DNA from: Molossus alvarezi
Taxonomy: Eukaryota; Chordata; Mammalia; Chiroptera; Molossidae
NCBI GenBank assembly: GCA_037176705.1
Contig: CM073890.1
Coordinates: 95,904,591-95,968,590, forward strand
Length of the DNA: 64,000 bases
Direction of reading: 5' to 3'
Positions 21,157 to 33,357 of the stretch are shown piece by piece. The notes under the pieces are model-generated. The model was not told where the DNA came from and did not search any database. It saw nothing but the letters and a program-made list of their open reading frames with translations. Within the stretch, counting starts at the first letter, position 1. Each line of letters opens with the position of its first letter. A program made the translations under genes and the position numbers.

Positions 21157-23329
21157 TTTTTATATGGATGGACTCCAAATATTATTTTCCCAAATCTAGG
21201 CAAATTTTAAGGGGAAATCAATAGATCAGTCATTAGGAAGGTATCACTTTTTGAATATTTCCTGTGTTAATCCTGTCCCTCCTTTATTTAATAATCACCT
21301 AGCCCTTTCCTGGCTCACCTGACCTAAATTTAGACATTGCATTATGATTTTATATACAAAGGAATAGAAAATGCTATTAATTTTTTTAAAATTAGTAATT
21401 AGTTTACTAAACGGATTACTCAATGACCATCTCAGCAAACCGAGATTGTTTTTTCTCTGAGGATTCTACCTGTCATGAGGTCTGAAGTTGTGGACATCTT
21501 AAAAAATTCTCACCATTCACTGAGAACCGTGATTGTTGGTTTTATCTTCCCAGAACACTGTAGATTTGGGCCAAGTTTAGAGGTGGCTGGGTTGATAGTT
21601 AGGTGAGTATTTTGAGATTCACAGGTTAAAGATTCTCTATGAGTAAACAATTTTGGATTCTGCAAAATGGCATATAACACTGATCACACATTAGCAAACT
21701 CTTTAAGAGAGAAACAGTAAATTTTCATCCTGTTGCAGTCACTGTGAGCGAATTCCTTCTAAAGCTTAGCAGCTACAATTTGTATATGAAGAATATTAAT
21801 AATGCTTTCAAGCAATTTTGCAACATAATAGAAAATCATTGTTTTGGGATCCTCTGATTTTTCAGAATGATGAGAGAGTTGTTTCTAACAAGCATGGTGA
21901 GAATATGCAGCTGTCATTATGTGCTCAAAACAAAGAAAAATCATTCTGTTTGTGTGGACTTGGGCAGTGGCACCGAAGCACACAGTAGGGCAAGTCCTGC
22001 CCCAGGGCTGCAGGACACAGTTCATGGTGTTTCTGGTCGGCAGTGCAGCAGGGTGCTGCAGAGGGTGGCAGATCGTTAGAAAACTCTGGGCTGTGTCTCT
22101 GTGTTCAGGGTCCCGATGATGTAATTGGCCTCTTATACTCCTGAAAACAATTGCATCATACTTGCTTAGTTGACAGATTTGTTTATACCTCTTGTTTTTT
22201 TTCCCCTAGAAAAATAGTTCTTAAGATTAAATGGTGAGGTTTTAGAGAGATTTTTTATTACCCCCCCCTTTTTTATTCCTAGCTTTAAACCTCACTGTTA
22301 AAGAAGAGCTTCAGTATCATTGTGACATGTGGAAGGCACTGTCACTGTCATATCATAGCCAACATTTCATATCCAAGTCAAAGCAAACACACTGGTGAAT
22401 TCAAGTACACACACTAATGTAGGATTTAAAGGAAGGAATAACTAAATATACAATGGCTTATATGCGTAAAGTAAGTATAGAGAATTACATAGGAAGCCAA
22501 TTATATGGCGATCCAGACATAAAAGAAACCCCAAATTTCTAATATGCATATACTGTGCTTTCTATTAAACTGATAAATAAGATCTACAGCGGGCCTAGTA
22601 GCTACCTTAATTTCCAAGGAGTAATAAGCATTAAACAATATTTGCAACAATTATAAAATGACAAAGGCTCAAATACTCTATCACTATTGTGGTGATAAAG
22701 AATGGAAATGTTAAATTTCACGTTGAGGTTGTAAAAATAAAGACGCAGTAGTAGTGTGTTTGGGAATGGATGATGTTGGCTGAAGACTGCTTCTAAGTAA
22801 ACAGGTTTCAGAAATGCAAGCTACCTTCTGTTAACAGGTGGCTGTCTAAATGGCTCCGAGAGCCCTTCTTATACTTTGCCATTTCTTCCACTTCACCTCC
22901 CTTTGTTATTCACTGTCTGTTTCCTCCAAACTGTTAGGCAGTAAAGGGAAAGAAAACATACCCGGGGCCTTTGGGGAACTAGGGGAGAGGATTTTTACAC
23001 TTTCCTCACAGCCTTGCTGTCGGTCTAGCTGCAAACAGTAACCAGGCTGGAGGCAGCCTCGAAGGGGAAAGGCGTTCAGAAAAGGATGCTCACAAACCGG
23101 ATGCCTGGAATCTGCGGCAGGGCAGAAAGGAACATTTGGGAAACCGGTCCTGGAAAACAGAGCAAAGGCCTAAGGGAGTTCACGGACAACAACCTAGAAT
23201 TCAGCTAAGATTTCCTACATGCCAGCTTTCATCGGACATTCATTGTATCTATTATAAAAACATAGTATATGTTTGTGAATACGTATTGGCTATTTGTCTG
23301 TTTCAATACTTGTTTGATCTTCTAAAAAA
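21157..23329. other. Unassigned DNA, no gene seen
   Basis: About 2.2 kb. I see a short C-run at 22261-22268 but no named repeat and no recognisable coding domain. Frames at 21867-22079 and 22850-23041 are unremarkable. Confidence 0.4.
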
Positions 23330-23470
23330 TGCCATTATGAGTATTGCTACTCCCATTTTAGCGATGAGGAAAACTGAGGCACGGAGATGTTAAATGCTTG
23401 CCCAAAGTCACACATTTTGTAAGCAGCAGAGCCAGACTCAGAATCGAAAGCTTATTTCCTAATTCTTCCC
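23330..23470 (-). repeat. MIR SINE (ancient)
   Basis: Clear MIR core in reverse: 'cattttagcgatgaggaaaa', 'ctgaggcacggagatgttaa', 'atgcttgcccaaagtcacac', 'gtaagcagcagagccagact' and 'cagaatcgaaagc'. Confidence 0.8.
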
Positions 23471-26400
23471 CACAAGGACCATTAAAGGGATTGGGCTGAC
23501 CCGAGTGTAGTCAGGGTATATAAAATGTTTACATGGAGTTTCCAAAATGTCCTGAGATATTTTTTTTAGTCTGTTGATTTTTCACCGGCATACAATTATT
23601 TCATGCTATCATGCACTTAAAATCAGACGCTTTATATTTGAACTGTTCCTGAAATTACCACGTGTGTGTAGTTCTCCCTTGGCTAATTCATATGCTTCTT
23701 AACTCCAAGTGTTTCAGCACAGAGGGAGAAGACGTTCCAAATCACCTGCTCAGCCCCGAGAGCTGGGTGCGCGAGCCGACGGTGCATGCAGCAGTTCATT
23801 AGGGAAAGGAATTGGATCTGATTAACTTCTGCTGTACACTGATTGACTAAGGCAGTCCATTTTGCTAACATTTATACTGCAGTAGAGTTTAATTAGGAAT
23901 TATTTTGCCATGAGGCAAACTAGACTGACATAAAGCAGAGAATGAAAATTTACAATGCTATATAAATATCTATTTCTAATTTTCTGCTAATAGCTTTTCT
24001 ATTTTACTTCTGGCTTTGGGCACCCACTTTTTAGAAGTACACATAATTGTGTTCCTAAAATAAAATATACAGCAAAATTAATAAAGACAAAGAAATAAAT
24101 CTAAGAAACACAGAATCAGAATCCAGTATGACAGCTCCTCTATGTACACATTTATTTTACTCTATTGACTTGATGTTAATGGTCAAGTCAGTCAAAAAAA
24201 TAGATAAACCAACTGATGTGGCGGTTTTGGAATAGTGATTTGCTCTTAAGTATCAGGGGGAGTGCGGAATGTAGAAAGCTTTTCCATTGCAGGACGCCAC
24301 CCTAATGTATTCTGTCTTCAGAGCTTTTTCTCTGTTTTTCTTTTTTTCTCAGATGCCTCTCTGTTGGTTTGCTTCTTAAAGTGATTAAAGGATTATAGAG
24401 ACTGCTTCAAATTAGTCAGGCTCATCCAAGATATTTCCTAGAGAATAAAACTATTAGCTTGAAAAGCTCAGAATACAAAAGTGACTGGGTAGGAAAGGGA
24501 GATGTGGAGGGAGATGTTCACTTTCAAGGGCAAAAGTTCCAACTTTAATTGTGTGTCCTAGTTCGCATTTGGTAATTGCTGTTCATGTCGGTTTCGGGCA
24601 CAAAGATGTGGATAGCTGTGCCATTCAGACAAGCACGAACAGGAAGTGTGCACACATTGAACTCGGGTCCGAAACCAGCTCTGTTTTACTGACCTACCTT
24701 AAGGTCTAGATAATGTGGGATATAAAATAATTAGTAAGCATATCAGATTGCAAATCTGAAGTTCTCATTTTTAACTCAAATCTTGTCTTGTTTGATCACC
24801 AAGACCTCCAATAAAAATGATGTCCTGCCTTGTATCAATACAATAAAGCATTTGAGGAGAGTCAATAGGTTCAGTTCATCATTATAATTAGCAGCCGGGT
24901 TTATAGCTTTAGCAATAAAAATCCTGATGTAATATACAGAACAAGGAACTAACTACTCAGTCTTGTCCAAAAGACTCAGTGCATATCTTTCACTATTTTA
25001 AGGATGAGTTTTTATGTTAGCATCTTTCTAGCCTGTCATATGAAAAATTGGTCATGCAACACGGATATTTTAAAAATTTTGTTCAACTTTTTTTTACTGT
25101 CCAACAAATAGTAGTTTGCTCTAGAATAAATTTAAAAAATAAATAAAATCAAAATAAAGAGCAAAAATGGCCTGTAATCCTTTCTCCTCCCTTCACTAGA
25201 TAGCCACTGTAAACAATTGAGTCTATAGCCTCCCAGACATATATGTAGATGCATGTTTCCAGATATATACATATATTTCTGATAAAAATATTCAATATCC
25301 ACATTTTAGAAACACATTTTAAAAGTTGCATCTTTTGATCTCACCTTAAATAAATTTCCTGGTCTCCTTCTCATTCTTTCATAAACTCTCATTATTTAAA
25401 TTTGCATCAAGTAAATGGTCAATTAAGCTTATACTTATTAGCTAGCTAATTACTAGTTAAATGTCTTTTTCTGTTTCTAAAATCAAACATATTTAAATTT
25501 TCTTTTAACTTTTCTGAGTTTAAATTCATGCATTTAAATGTATATATTGAAGGTTCACAACACATTCAGAGATAAATGAGGGGCTGGGAGCAATAACAAA
25601 GGGCAAGAACTGATCACTTTCTTTAAAGTGATTCTAGTGTGCTCGGGTACAAGACACACACGCGCGCATGGATTGGAGAGCTGATGGTGCAACAGAGGAG
25701 AGAACAGGGACAAACACCTGGAATCAAAGACACCTCCGGGAAGGCTTCAAGGTTGGCAGGAGGCTGCTGCATGGGGAGATTTAAACTGCAGGAGGGAGGG
25801 GAAACTTTTCCAGGTAAGGAAAGCAGGCAAAGCCCACTCGCGGAGCTGATAATGACCTTGGCATGGCAGACCTTCATCGAGTGCAGAATGTACAGAGGGA
25901 AAAGGTGGTTGTAAAGTTTGATGGTGGTTACAAAAAAATGTAATCGTTATTAGTTTACAACATTTTGACCTGAACCCACATTTTGTCCATTTGCATGATT
26001 TTATCTTGGTATATTGAAGCCTTATCTAATATCATCTTTATCTCGAGCAGCTCCTTAGCTCCCCTGCAAACTCTCAGGCGCCTGTTCCAGTCCCACCGAG
26101 CTTTCAATCACGTGTCCACACTGCACTCATCGTATCCCCTCTATTGAACTCTCCAGATTATCACCAGGGGATCTGTCAATAAAGCAAAGCTTTACTCGAA
26201 CTTGGCTCAGTAAGGGAGAAGAACATGACCTTGACTGTCCTAGAAGTGGAATATTTACAGAATTTTGTCATCAAGGCTTAAGTGGTTTAAGGGTGCTCCC
26301 TCAAATTGGAAGCTAATTGGGACTGCACGGATCTCCTAAAGAAAGCCTTGATAAGCAAACTTTTGTTTGGTAAGTGGGTTGTTTGCTCAGGTGGACAGTC

Positions 26401-26888
26401 TTATCTTTAATAAATGCATTGGTAGGAATTTCCTAAAACAATTGGTGGAATTATTTCTTGGCTTGCACTTTTATCTGTCTCTGGAAGTTTTCCAGAAGAA
26501 AGAACTAAGTCACGTTGACATAGGTGGTCTACAGACTTATCTAAGGCATGTAGACACAGATGTTGTCAGTTCACACCTCTCTTATCCAAGTCCTTCTAAG
26601 ATGTTTCCTGCCCGAGTCACTAGTAACACCACCATCCCCTTCTCTCCCAAGGAAAAGAACTTGGCGATCTTTTCATGTCCCCACATTCTAATGCAGGCTC
26701 TCACCCTCCACTCCCATCCCTGGTAGTTGCTTCCCAAATACTCTTTCTTCCACACAAAGGTTAGAGCTTTATTTCTGAGATAAATAGCTGAACGTATAAT
26801 TTTTCTCCTAAAAGAATCTCAATAGTTTCACAATGTATACATATACATGGTTTCATCATTTGTACACCATAAATATATACAATTTTTA
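23471..26888. other. Mostly unassigned, single-copy-looking DNA, no gene seen
   Basis: About 3.4 kb without a recent SINE or L1. At 25190-25290 'cactgtaaacaattgagtct' and 'cccagacatatatgtagatg' resemble a segment of old L1 3' UTRs, too weak to call. 23830-24060 and 25360-25560 are AT-rich with many homeobox-type TAAT motifs. Frames at 25639-25914 (plus), its opposite at 25623-25877 (minus) and 26367-26726 (plus, 119 codons) contain no domain that I recognise. Confidence 0.4.
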
Positions 26889-27081
26889 TTTTATTTTAAT
26901 TTTTTAAAGAGAGAGAGAGAAACAGATGTGAGAGAGACACATCAGCTGGTTGCCTCCCACATGACCCCGACTAGGCCAGGGGTGAACCACAATCGAGGTA
27001 CATGCCCTTGACTGGAATCAAACCCACGACTCATTGGTCTGTAGGCCGAAGCTCTAATCTCTGAGCCAAACCGGCCAAGAC
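26889..27081 (-). mobile_element. Bat tRNA-derived SINE, 3'-shortened copy
   Basis: T/A-rich tail, 'agagagagagaaacagatgt', 'gagagagacacatcagctgg', 'caatcgaggtacatgccctt', 'ggaatcaaacccacgactca' and the head end 'gccaaaccggccaagac'. The terminal hairpin is missing, so the A-tail joins directly to the GA-rich part. An approximate target duplication lies in 'aatatatacaattttta' on the left and 'aataaatacaattttta' on the right. Confidence 0.85.
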
Positions 27082-27411
27082 AATAAATACAATTTTTACT
27101 TGGCATTGATACCTCAGTAAAGCTGGAGGGGGGGAAGTTTCCCAGCACCTAAGAGTAAAACCTGAAAAGCACAGCCCTTTTAGACCTTTGTTCTGCCTAA
27201 TGCACATTTCCTCTAGCTCTGCTCAAAGGCCAGTTTTCTCTTCTCTTTCTGTGGTGTCACCTCTCTGTTTGCTTCCCATTTCTTCATATTTCTCACAGCC
27301 TTTCTTCTAGTTTCCTGATTTCCTATTGTTTTGATTAGTGTCTTGGGGTTATGCTTTGGCTCATCACAATTTGTATTTTCTGTTTTCTTTTCAGATGATC
27401 TCAGCTATTTT

Positions 27412-27662
27412 TTTTTTTTATCCTCACCAGAGGACATTTTTTCAATTTTTTGTTCAGATAGAGTGGGAGGGAGAGAGAGGAAGAGAGAGAGAGTGAGAGA
27501 AACATCGACGTGAAGGGACACATCGAGTGGCTGCCACCCGCACGACCCAACCAGGGCCGGGGACAAACCGCAACCGAGGTATGTGCCCTTAGCGGGAACT
27601 GAACCCAGGTCTCTCTGGACCACAGACTGACGCCCTAACCACCGAACCAAACCGGCCAGGGC
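27412..27662 (-). mobile_element. Bat tRNA-derived SINE, hairpin-tail family (recent)
   Basis: A complete copy: ATCCTCACCAGAGGACA hairpin, 'cgacgtgaagggacacatcg', 'ggacaaaccgcaaccgaggt' and the head end 'ccaaaccggccagggc'. A perfect 16-bp target duplication (tgatctcagctatttt) lies at 27396-27411 and 27663-27678. Confidence 0.96.
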
Positions 27663-28199
27663 TGATCTCAGCTATTTTAATGCATTTGCTTCCTCATAGT
27701 TGATTGTTCTTCAGTCCACATTCTTCTTCCTTAACTCTCCATACGCAGAATCACCAATGCTCCACACATCTCCTTGGGATTCCCATGGGTATCTGAGAAC
27801 TAACATGCCCGAAATTAAACTCATTCCTCCTTTTATATTTCTTATCACTAGCATCATCATCCAAGGAGCAAACCTTAGTGTCATCTTTACTGTCTTGTCA
27901 CTCACCTTTACCTTGCTAGTTTCACTTCCTTAGAATTGCTTAGATCTTTCCTGTCATCTCCGTCCCTCTACATTTGCCCTAGTTCACGCCTTATCCTCTC
28001 TTGCCTGAGATTTTGTGTCAACTCCTAACTGCTCTTCCTGACACCTTGCTGTTTTCAAACAAAATTTCTATAGAGCTACTTGTGTTTCTGAAATAGCAAA
28101 ACAGTCATCTCTTATAACCCTTCAATGGTTCCCAAGAGCCTGCAGAATAAAACTCAAAATAAAGCTCAAACTTCTTAACATTCAATAAAAAGCCTTCTG

Positions 28200-28764
28200 A
28201 TCCCACTTCTAGGAATATACCCAAAGAAGCCTGAAACACCAATCAGAAAGAATATATGTACCCCCATTTTTATAGCAGCACTTTTTACAATAGGTAAGAT
28301 CTGGAAACAGCCCAAGTGTCCATCAGTAGACAAATGGATAAAAAAGCTGTGGTACATACACACAATGGAGTACTATGCAGCTGTAAGAAAGATCACTTAT
28401 CCCTTGAGATGACATGGAGGAATCTGGAAAGTATTATCCTAAGTGAAACAAGCCAAGCAGAGAAAGACAAATATCACATGATCTCACTTATTTGTGGAAT
28501 ATAATGAACATAACAGTCTGAGAAACAGGGTAGACCCAGAGACATGGAAGTAGGGTACAGATTGACAACCCTCAGAAGAGGGGGTCGTGGGGGGAAGGAA
28601 GAGATAAACCACTGAACTTATATGCATGTATGTATGAACAATGGACATGGACAACAAAGGTGGGGACAGGGTGGGGAGGGAGGGAGGGGGGAATCAGTGG
28701 GGGGAAAAGGAGAAACATCTGTAACAAAAATAAATAAATTAATTTTAAAAAATAAAATAAAATG
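28200..28764 (+). mobile_element. Young L1, 5'-truncated 3' end
   Basis: Begins within ORF2 at 'tgatcccacttctaggaata' and runs through the end of ORF2 and the short G-rich 3' UTR ('cagtggggggaaaaggagaa') to 'aaataaaataaaatg'. The last ORF2 residues end SLICGI then a stop, as in the near-full-length copy. Flanking duplication aaaagccttctg lies at 28188-28199 and 28814-28825. An AT microsatellite lies between the tail and the right-hand duplication. Confidence 0.92.
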
Positions 28765-28769
28765 AATTT

Positions 28770-28772
<3 letters not shown>

Positions 28773-28813
<41 letters not shown>
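28773..28813. repeat. (AT)n microsatellite at an L1 tail
   Basis: About 19 AT units between the L1 tail and the downstream target duplication. It is therefore part of the insertion, derived from the A-rich tail or its short 3' extension. Confidence 0.9.
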
Positions 28814-28818
<5 letters not shown>

Positions 28819-29164
28819 CCTTCTGTAAAATCTGTTCCCTTTGACTCAACCCTACCTTATCTGTCTTGTGTTTTACATCTCAGCAATTATGATTTATTTT
28901 ATCTTTTGCCTTTGAGATTGTGTGATGTTTCCTTCGCCTGGAGTTTACATATTTCCTAATTCTCTTGAAAAATCTTTTTCTTTAAGATCCCATTGAGCAT
29001 CTTTCTGAGAAATCCTTCTCCTTGGATAAAATTGTTTCCTTTCTGTATTCTCATAGCACCAGTGACATATCATTAAACATACTGTAATGAAATTATTTAT
29101 TGTAGACTACCCTTGGTGAATTATTGAGGACTTGGACCATATCATAATTTTTGTGTATTTTAGT

Positions 29165-29335
29165 TAACCCTCACAAACATACAACAAAATAGGCACTTTA
29201 GTCATTATAATCACTTTACTCAAGAGAATTTTAAGTTTATGAAATTTTAGTAATATTTTCAAGGTTATATAGCTAGCAAGAGACAAAGCTTGAACTTGAA
29301 CCCAAATATGTTTGACTTTTAACTATTGTGCTCTA
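29165..29335 (-). repeat. MIR SINE (ancient)
   Basis: MIR in reverse: 'aaccctcacaaacatac', 'aaggttatatagctagcaag', 'gcttgaacttgaacccaaat' and 'ttttaactattgtgctct'. The core is diverged. Confidence 0.7.
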
Positions 29336-29788
29336 ATGAGAAGATGTTATAGTAAGATCAGTGTCTGCACATTGTGGATATTCAATACATGTTATTTATT
29401 ATTATTAACAAAATATATTTTAATTATTTATTTTTGTATATCTAGTACATAGTCTATTATAAGAGCTCAATAAATGTTTGTTTTGTTAACCTAAAATTAT
29501 TTTTAAAACCTTTCAAAGTGATAAGCAACACGCATTTGTTGACATCAATAAGAATAGCTATTTGGGAATCATTAATTCAGGCAGAAGCCCAAATAATATT
29601 TCAATTAGGAGACAAAGACAATGGGTGGTTATGAGCAAGAGAAAGGGAACAGTTACATCAATAGATGGAAGGCATTTATATCGGTACAAATAACATAACA
29701 TAGTGATGTTAATTTTAAACAATGTCTTTAATTTTAGTCCATTAATCATTAGTCAAGTAGTCATAACAACTGCTTTCTTGTTCTCTTT
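29336..29788. other. Unassigned AT-rich DNA
   Basis: No gene recognised. 'agagctcaataaatgtttgt' near 29463 is like the 3' end of an L2 or MIR. Confidence 0.35.
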
Positions 29789-29803
29789 GCAAACAGTTCT
29801 TTT

Positions 29804-30101
29804 TTTAAGAAAATTAGTTAACTTATTTATTCTTGATATAGATGTTTCTCCTTTCCCCCCCCACTGATTCCTCCCTCCCCCTCCCTCCCCACCCTGTCCC
29901 CACTTTTGTTGTCCATGTCCATTGTTCATGCACACATGCATATAAGTTCTGTGGTTTATCTCTCCCCCCACCCCCTTTTCTGGGGATTGTCAGTCTGTAC
30001 CCCACTTCCATGTCTCTGGGACTACCCCATTCCTCAGACTGTTATGTTTATTATGTTCCACAAATAAGTGAGATCACGTGATATTTGTCTTTCTCTTCTT
30101 G
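29804..30101 (-). mobile_element. Young L1, severely 5'-truncated (about 300 bp)
   Basis: Reverse copy of the L1 3' UTR only: A-tail side 'taagaaaattagttaactta', 'agatgtttctcctttccccc', 'gttgtccatgtccattgttc', 'tcagtctgtaccccacttcc', ending in the last codons of ORF2 near 30060-30100. A perfect 15-bp target duplication (gcaaacagttctttt) lies at 29789-29803 and 30102-30116. Confidence 0.93.
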
Positions 30102-30211
30102 GCAAACAGTTCTTTTGAAAGGCACTGGGTTGCTCAGGTTCAGTCAAAAGTTATTTTGCCCTGTTTTTAGCATTCCAGGGCTTGAGGTATATGATTATGA
30201 CTTAAAAGGTA

Positions 30212-30314
30212 AGGGGCTTGCAGGAGGCAGCCGACTGATGTTTTTCTTTCACATCAAATTTTCTATCTCTCTCTCCCTTCCTCTCTCTCTAAAAAAAATC
30301 AATAAAAACATATG
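30212..30314 (+). mobile_element. 5'-truncated bat SINE, VES-like 3' half
   Basis: Only the 3' half remains: 'gcaggaggcagccgactgat', CT-rich stretch and the end 'aaaaaaaatcaataaaaaca' with AATAAA. The tRNA-like head is absent. A 9-bp target duplication (taaaaggta) lies at 30203-30211 and 30315-30323, so this was truncated on insertion rather than later. Confidence 0.85.
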
Positions 30315-32146
30315 TAAAAGGTATATACCTCTGGCAAGACAGCTCTAGCTTCATTTTAAAGTGGCTCTGTTTGTATTATTGTTTACAGTTTCTTAGAAAT
30401 AAAAGATGGCTCTTGACATTCTCTGAGTTGAATAAATACTTTTTTTGAACATGCTGTCTTTAACCTGTACAACACTATTTTATGCTGTATTGCTGTGAGT
30501 TGTTCAAATGTTTGTTCCTCATATAGCCATGAACAAGGTTAGACTATATATGTCATTATTTGTCCACATACCTTCCATATGCTGTTTGCAAATAGAGATG
30601 TTTAAAAAAATCTTAGTAGAATTAGATTATCAAGATATAATTTGCATACATATAGATATATAAGTCTTAAGTATACAGCAAGCAATGACAAATGTAGACA
30701 CCTACTTCATAAAGGTACAGAACACTTTCATCAATCCAAAGAGTTTCTTTATTTCTCTTCTCAGTCAATTAGTGTCCCATCTACCATGCAACACTATTCT
30801 GATTTTTCATCATTAAGTTTTGTCTCTTCAAGAACTTAATATAATTAGAGTTATACAGTATGTATTATTTTGTGTCTGACTTCTTTTGTTCAATGACTTA
30901 GAGATATATCCATATTTGTGTGTGTCAGTAGTTTGTAACTTTTTACTGCTCAACTGTATTTCATTTTACTAATATACCACAAATTGTTTGTCCATTCTCC
31001 TGTTGATGGACATTTTTGTTATTTCCAGACTTTGGCTATTAGGAATAAAGCTGCTATAAACATTCTAATACAACATGTCTTATGTACATGTGTTTTTATT
31101 TCTCTTGGGTAAATGTTTAGAAGAAGGCAGCTATGTCATTGAGTAGGTGTGTTTAATTTTATGAGAAACTGTCAGACTAATTCTCAAATTGGTTGTATAT
31201 TTTATACGCCCACCACCAACATATGAAAATTCCAGTAACTTCACATCCTTGCCAGCATTTCATAATATTATTCATTTTAATTTTATTAAATCTAGCGGGC
31301 CTTTTGGGGCATTTCATTGTAGTTTTAATTTGTATTTCCAGATAATTAATGATGTTGAACATGTTTTCATGAACTTATGTTGGATTTGGATATTTTTCTT
31401 TGTAAGTTTCTATTAAACTATTTTGTGATTGCTTATTGGGTTGTTTCTCTTTTTATTATTGAAGTGTAATTGTTCTTTATATATTCTGGATATAGGTCCT
31501 TGGTTGATGTATGTATTGCAAATATTTTCTCCCAATCTGTGACTTTCTTTGTCTTTTTAGCTATACTTTTTGAGAAATAGAAATTTTTACTTTTGATGAA
31601 GAACAATTTATGCATTTTTCTTGTTTATGATTATTACTTTTTAGATTCTTTGTAAGAAGTCTTTGCCTGTCTTGAGTGCACAGTATTTTTCTACTTTTGC
31701 TTTTAGATATTTTATACTTTTAGACTTTATGTTTAAGCCTATGATCTATTTTAAATAACTATTTGGTTATAAATTGAGATAGGCATTGAAGATTGTCTTT
31801 TTCCATATAAATAATATACATTTGTCCTAATAGCTCTGGATAAAATACTTTTCTCCAAAATACTTTGGACTCTATGTAAAAAGAAAATCATTGTTTATAT
31901 AAGATTGTGTCAATTTTAGACACTCCATTCTGTTCCATTGATATACTTGTCTAATTATCTGTTTTAATTAAGTAAGTAAATGTAGCTTTGTAGTAAATGT
32001 TGAAATCAGGTAGTAATAGTCCCCCAATTTGTTATTTTTCAAGTTTCTTTGAAATATTAGGTCCTTTGTATTTCCATAGAAATTTTAAAATCAGCTCATC
32101 AATTTCTAAAAAAGAGCCTTCTGGGATTTTGATTAAGATTTGTGTG

Positions 32147-33357
32147 TGATACATCTGATAAGGGGTTAATTTCAAAAGTATATAAAGTACTCATACAACT
32201 CAACAAAACAAAGACAAAAGTCCAATTAAAAAATGGGCAGAAGCCCTGGCTGGTTTGGCTCAGCGGTTAGAGCGTCAGCCTGTGGTCCAGAGAGACCTGG
32301 GTTCGGTTCCCGCTAAGGGCACGTACCTTGGTTGCAGTTTATCCTCGGCCCTGGTTGGGTCATGTGGGTGGCAACCACTCAATGTGACCCTTTCACATCG
32401 ATGTTTCTCTCTCTCTCCCTCCCACTCTATCTGAACAAAAAATAGAAAAATGTCCTTGGGTGAGGACAAAAAATAAAAAAAAATAAAAAAATAAATAAAA
32501 AATGGGCAAAGGACCTGAATGACTACTTCTCCAAAGAGGACATACAAATGGCCAAGAGACATATGAAAAAATGCTCAATGTCACTAATTATCAGAGTGAT
32601 GCAAATTAAAATGACAATGAGTTATCACCTCACACCTGTCAGAATGGCTGCCATCAACAGATCAATGTGGAGGAAAAGGAACCCTAGTACACCACTGGTG
32701 GGAATGCAGAATGGTACATTCTGGTACTGAGAAAAACTGTAGAGTTTCCTCAAAAAATTAAAAATGGAACTTCCATTTGACCCAGTGATCCCACTTCTAG
32801 GAATATATCCTAAGAACCCCAAACCACCAACAAAGTAGAATATATACACTCTATGTTCATAGCAGCATTATTTATAATAGCTAAGATCTGGAAACAGCCC
32901 AAGTGCCCATCAGTAGATGAGTGGATAAAAAGCTGTGGTACATATACACCATGGACTATTATGCAGCTGTCAAAAAGTAGAATCTATAACCCTTTGAAAC
33001 AGCATGGATGGACCTGGAGATTACTGTGCTAAGCTAAATAAGTCAGTCAGATAAAGCCAAATATCACATGATCTCACTTATATGTGGAATCGAATAAACA
33101 AACAAAATAAATTCATGGATAAAATGGTACCAGAGGCCTAGAAACAGAGAACAGACTGATGAATTTCAGAGGAAAGGGGCTGGGGGGTGGGGGGAAGAAG
33201 AGGTTAACCAAAGAACCTATATGTATATATGTATTGTCCATGGACATAAACAATAGGGTAGCAAAGGCCTGGGGTGGGATGGAAACTAGGTGGAGGGGGG
33301 CAATGGGAGAAATATGTTATGGGACATCTATAAAACTCTCAACAACAAAGATTTTTA
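32147..33357 (+). mobile_element. Intermediate-age L1, 5'-truncated, split by a SINE
   Basis: Sense L1: 'catctgataaggggttaatt', 'gcaaaggacctgaatgacta', 'cccagtgatcccacttctag', 'atggacctggagattactgt', then a G-rich 3' UTR ('ggggctggggggtgggggga') and 'gggacatctataaaactctc'. About 970 bp without the inserted SINE. It is more diverged than the 42176-47964 copy, yet it interrupts the older antisense L1M. Confidence 0.85.
32243..32496 (+). mobile_element. Bat tRNA-derived SINE, hairpin-tail family, nested in L1
   Basis: A complete sense copy: GCCCTGGCTGGTTTGGCTCAG head, 'gggttcggttcccgctaagg', 'ctttcacatcgatgtttctc', and the end TCCTTGGGTGAGGA followed by a long A/T-rich tail. Target duplication aaaaaatgggca at 32228-32239 and 32497-32508 lies inside L1 sequence. 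Confidence 0.94.

Larger units (their letters stand above)
27720..29160 (+). repeat. Probable L2-like LINE remnant, split by an L1
   Basis: Phrases such as 'ataacccttcaatggttccc' plus 'aagagcctgcagaataaaac', then 'tcaaaataaagctcaaactt', resemble the L2 ORF2 C-terminal region ('ccctccaatggctccccat ... aaagtccaaactcctta'). 'gagcatctttctgagaaatc' plus 'cttctccttgg' resembles its end ('tgtgaagccttccctga'). A young L1 (28200-28764) with its target duplication sits in the middle. Diverged and not proven. Confidence 0.4.
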
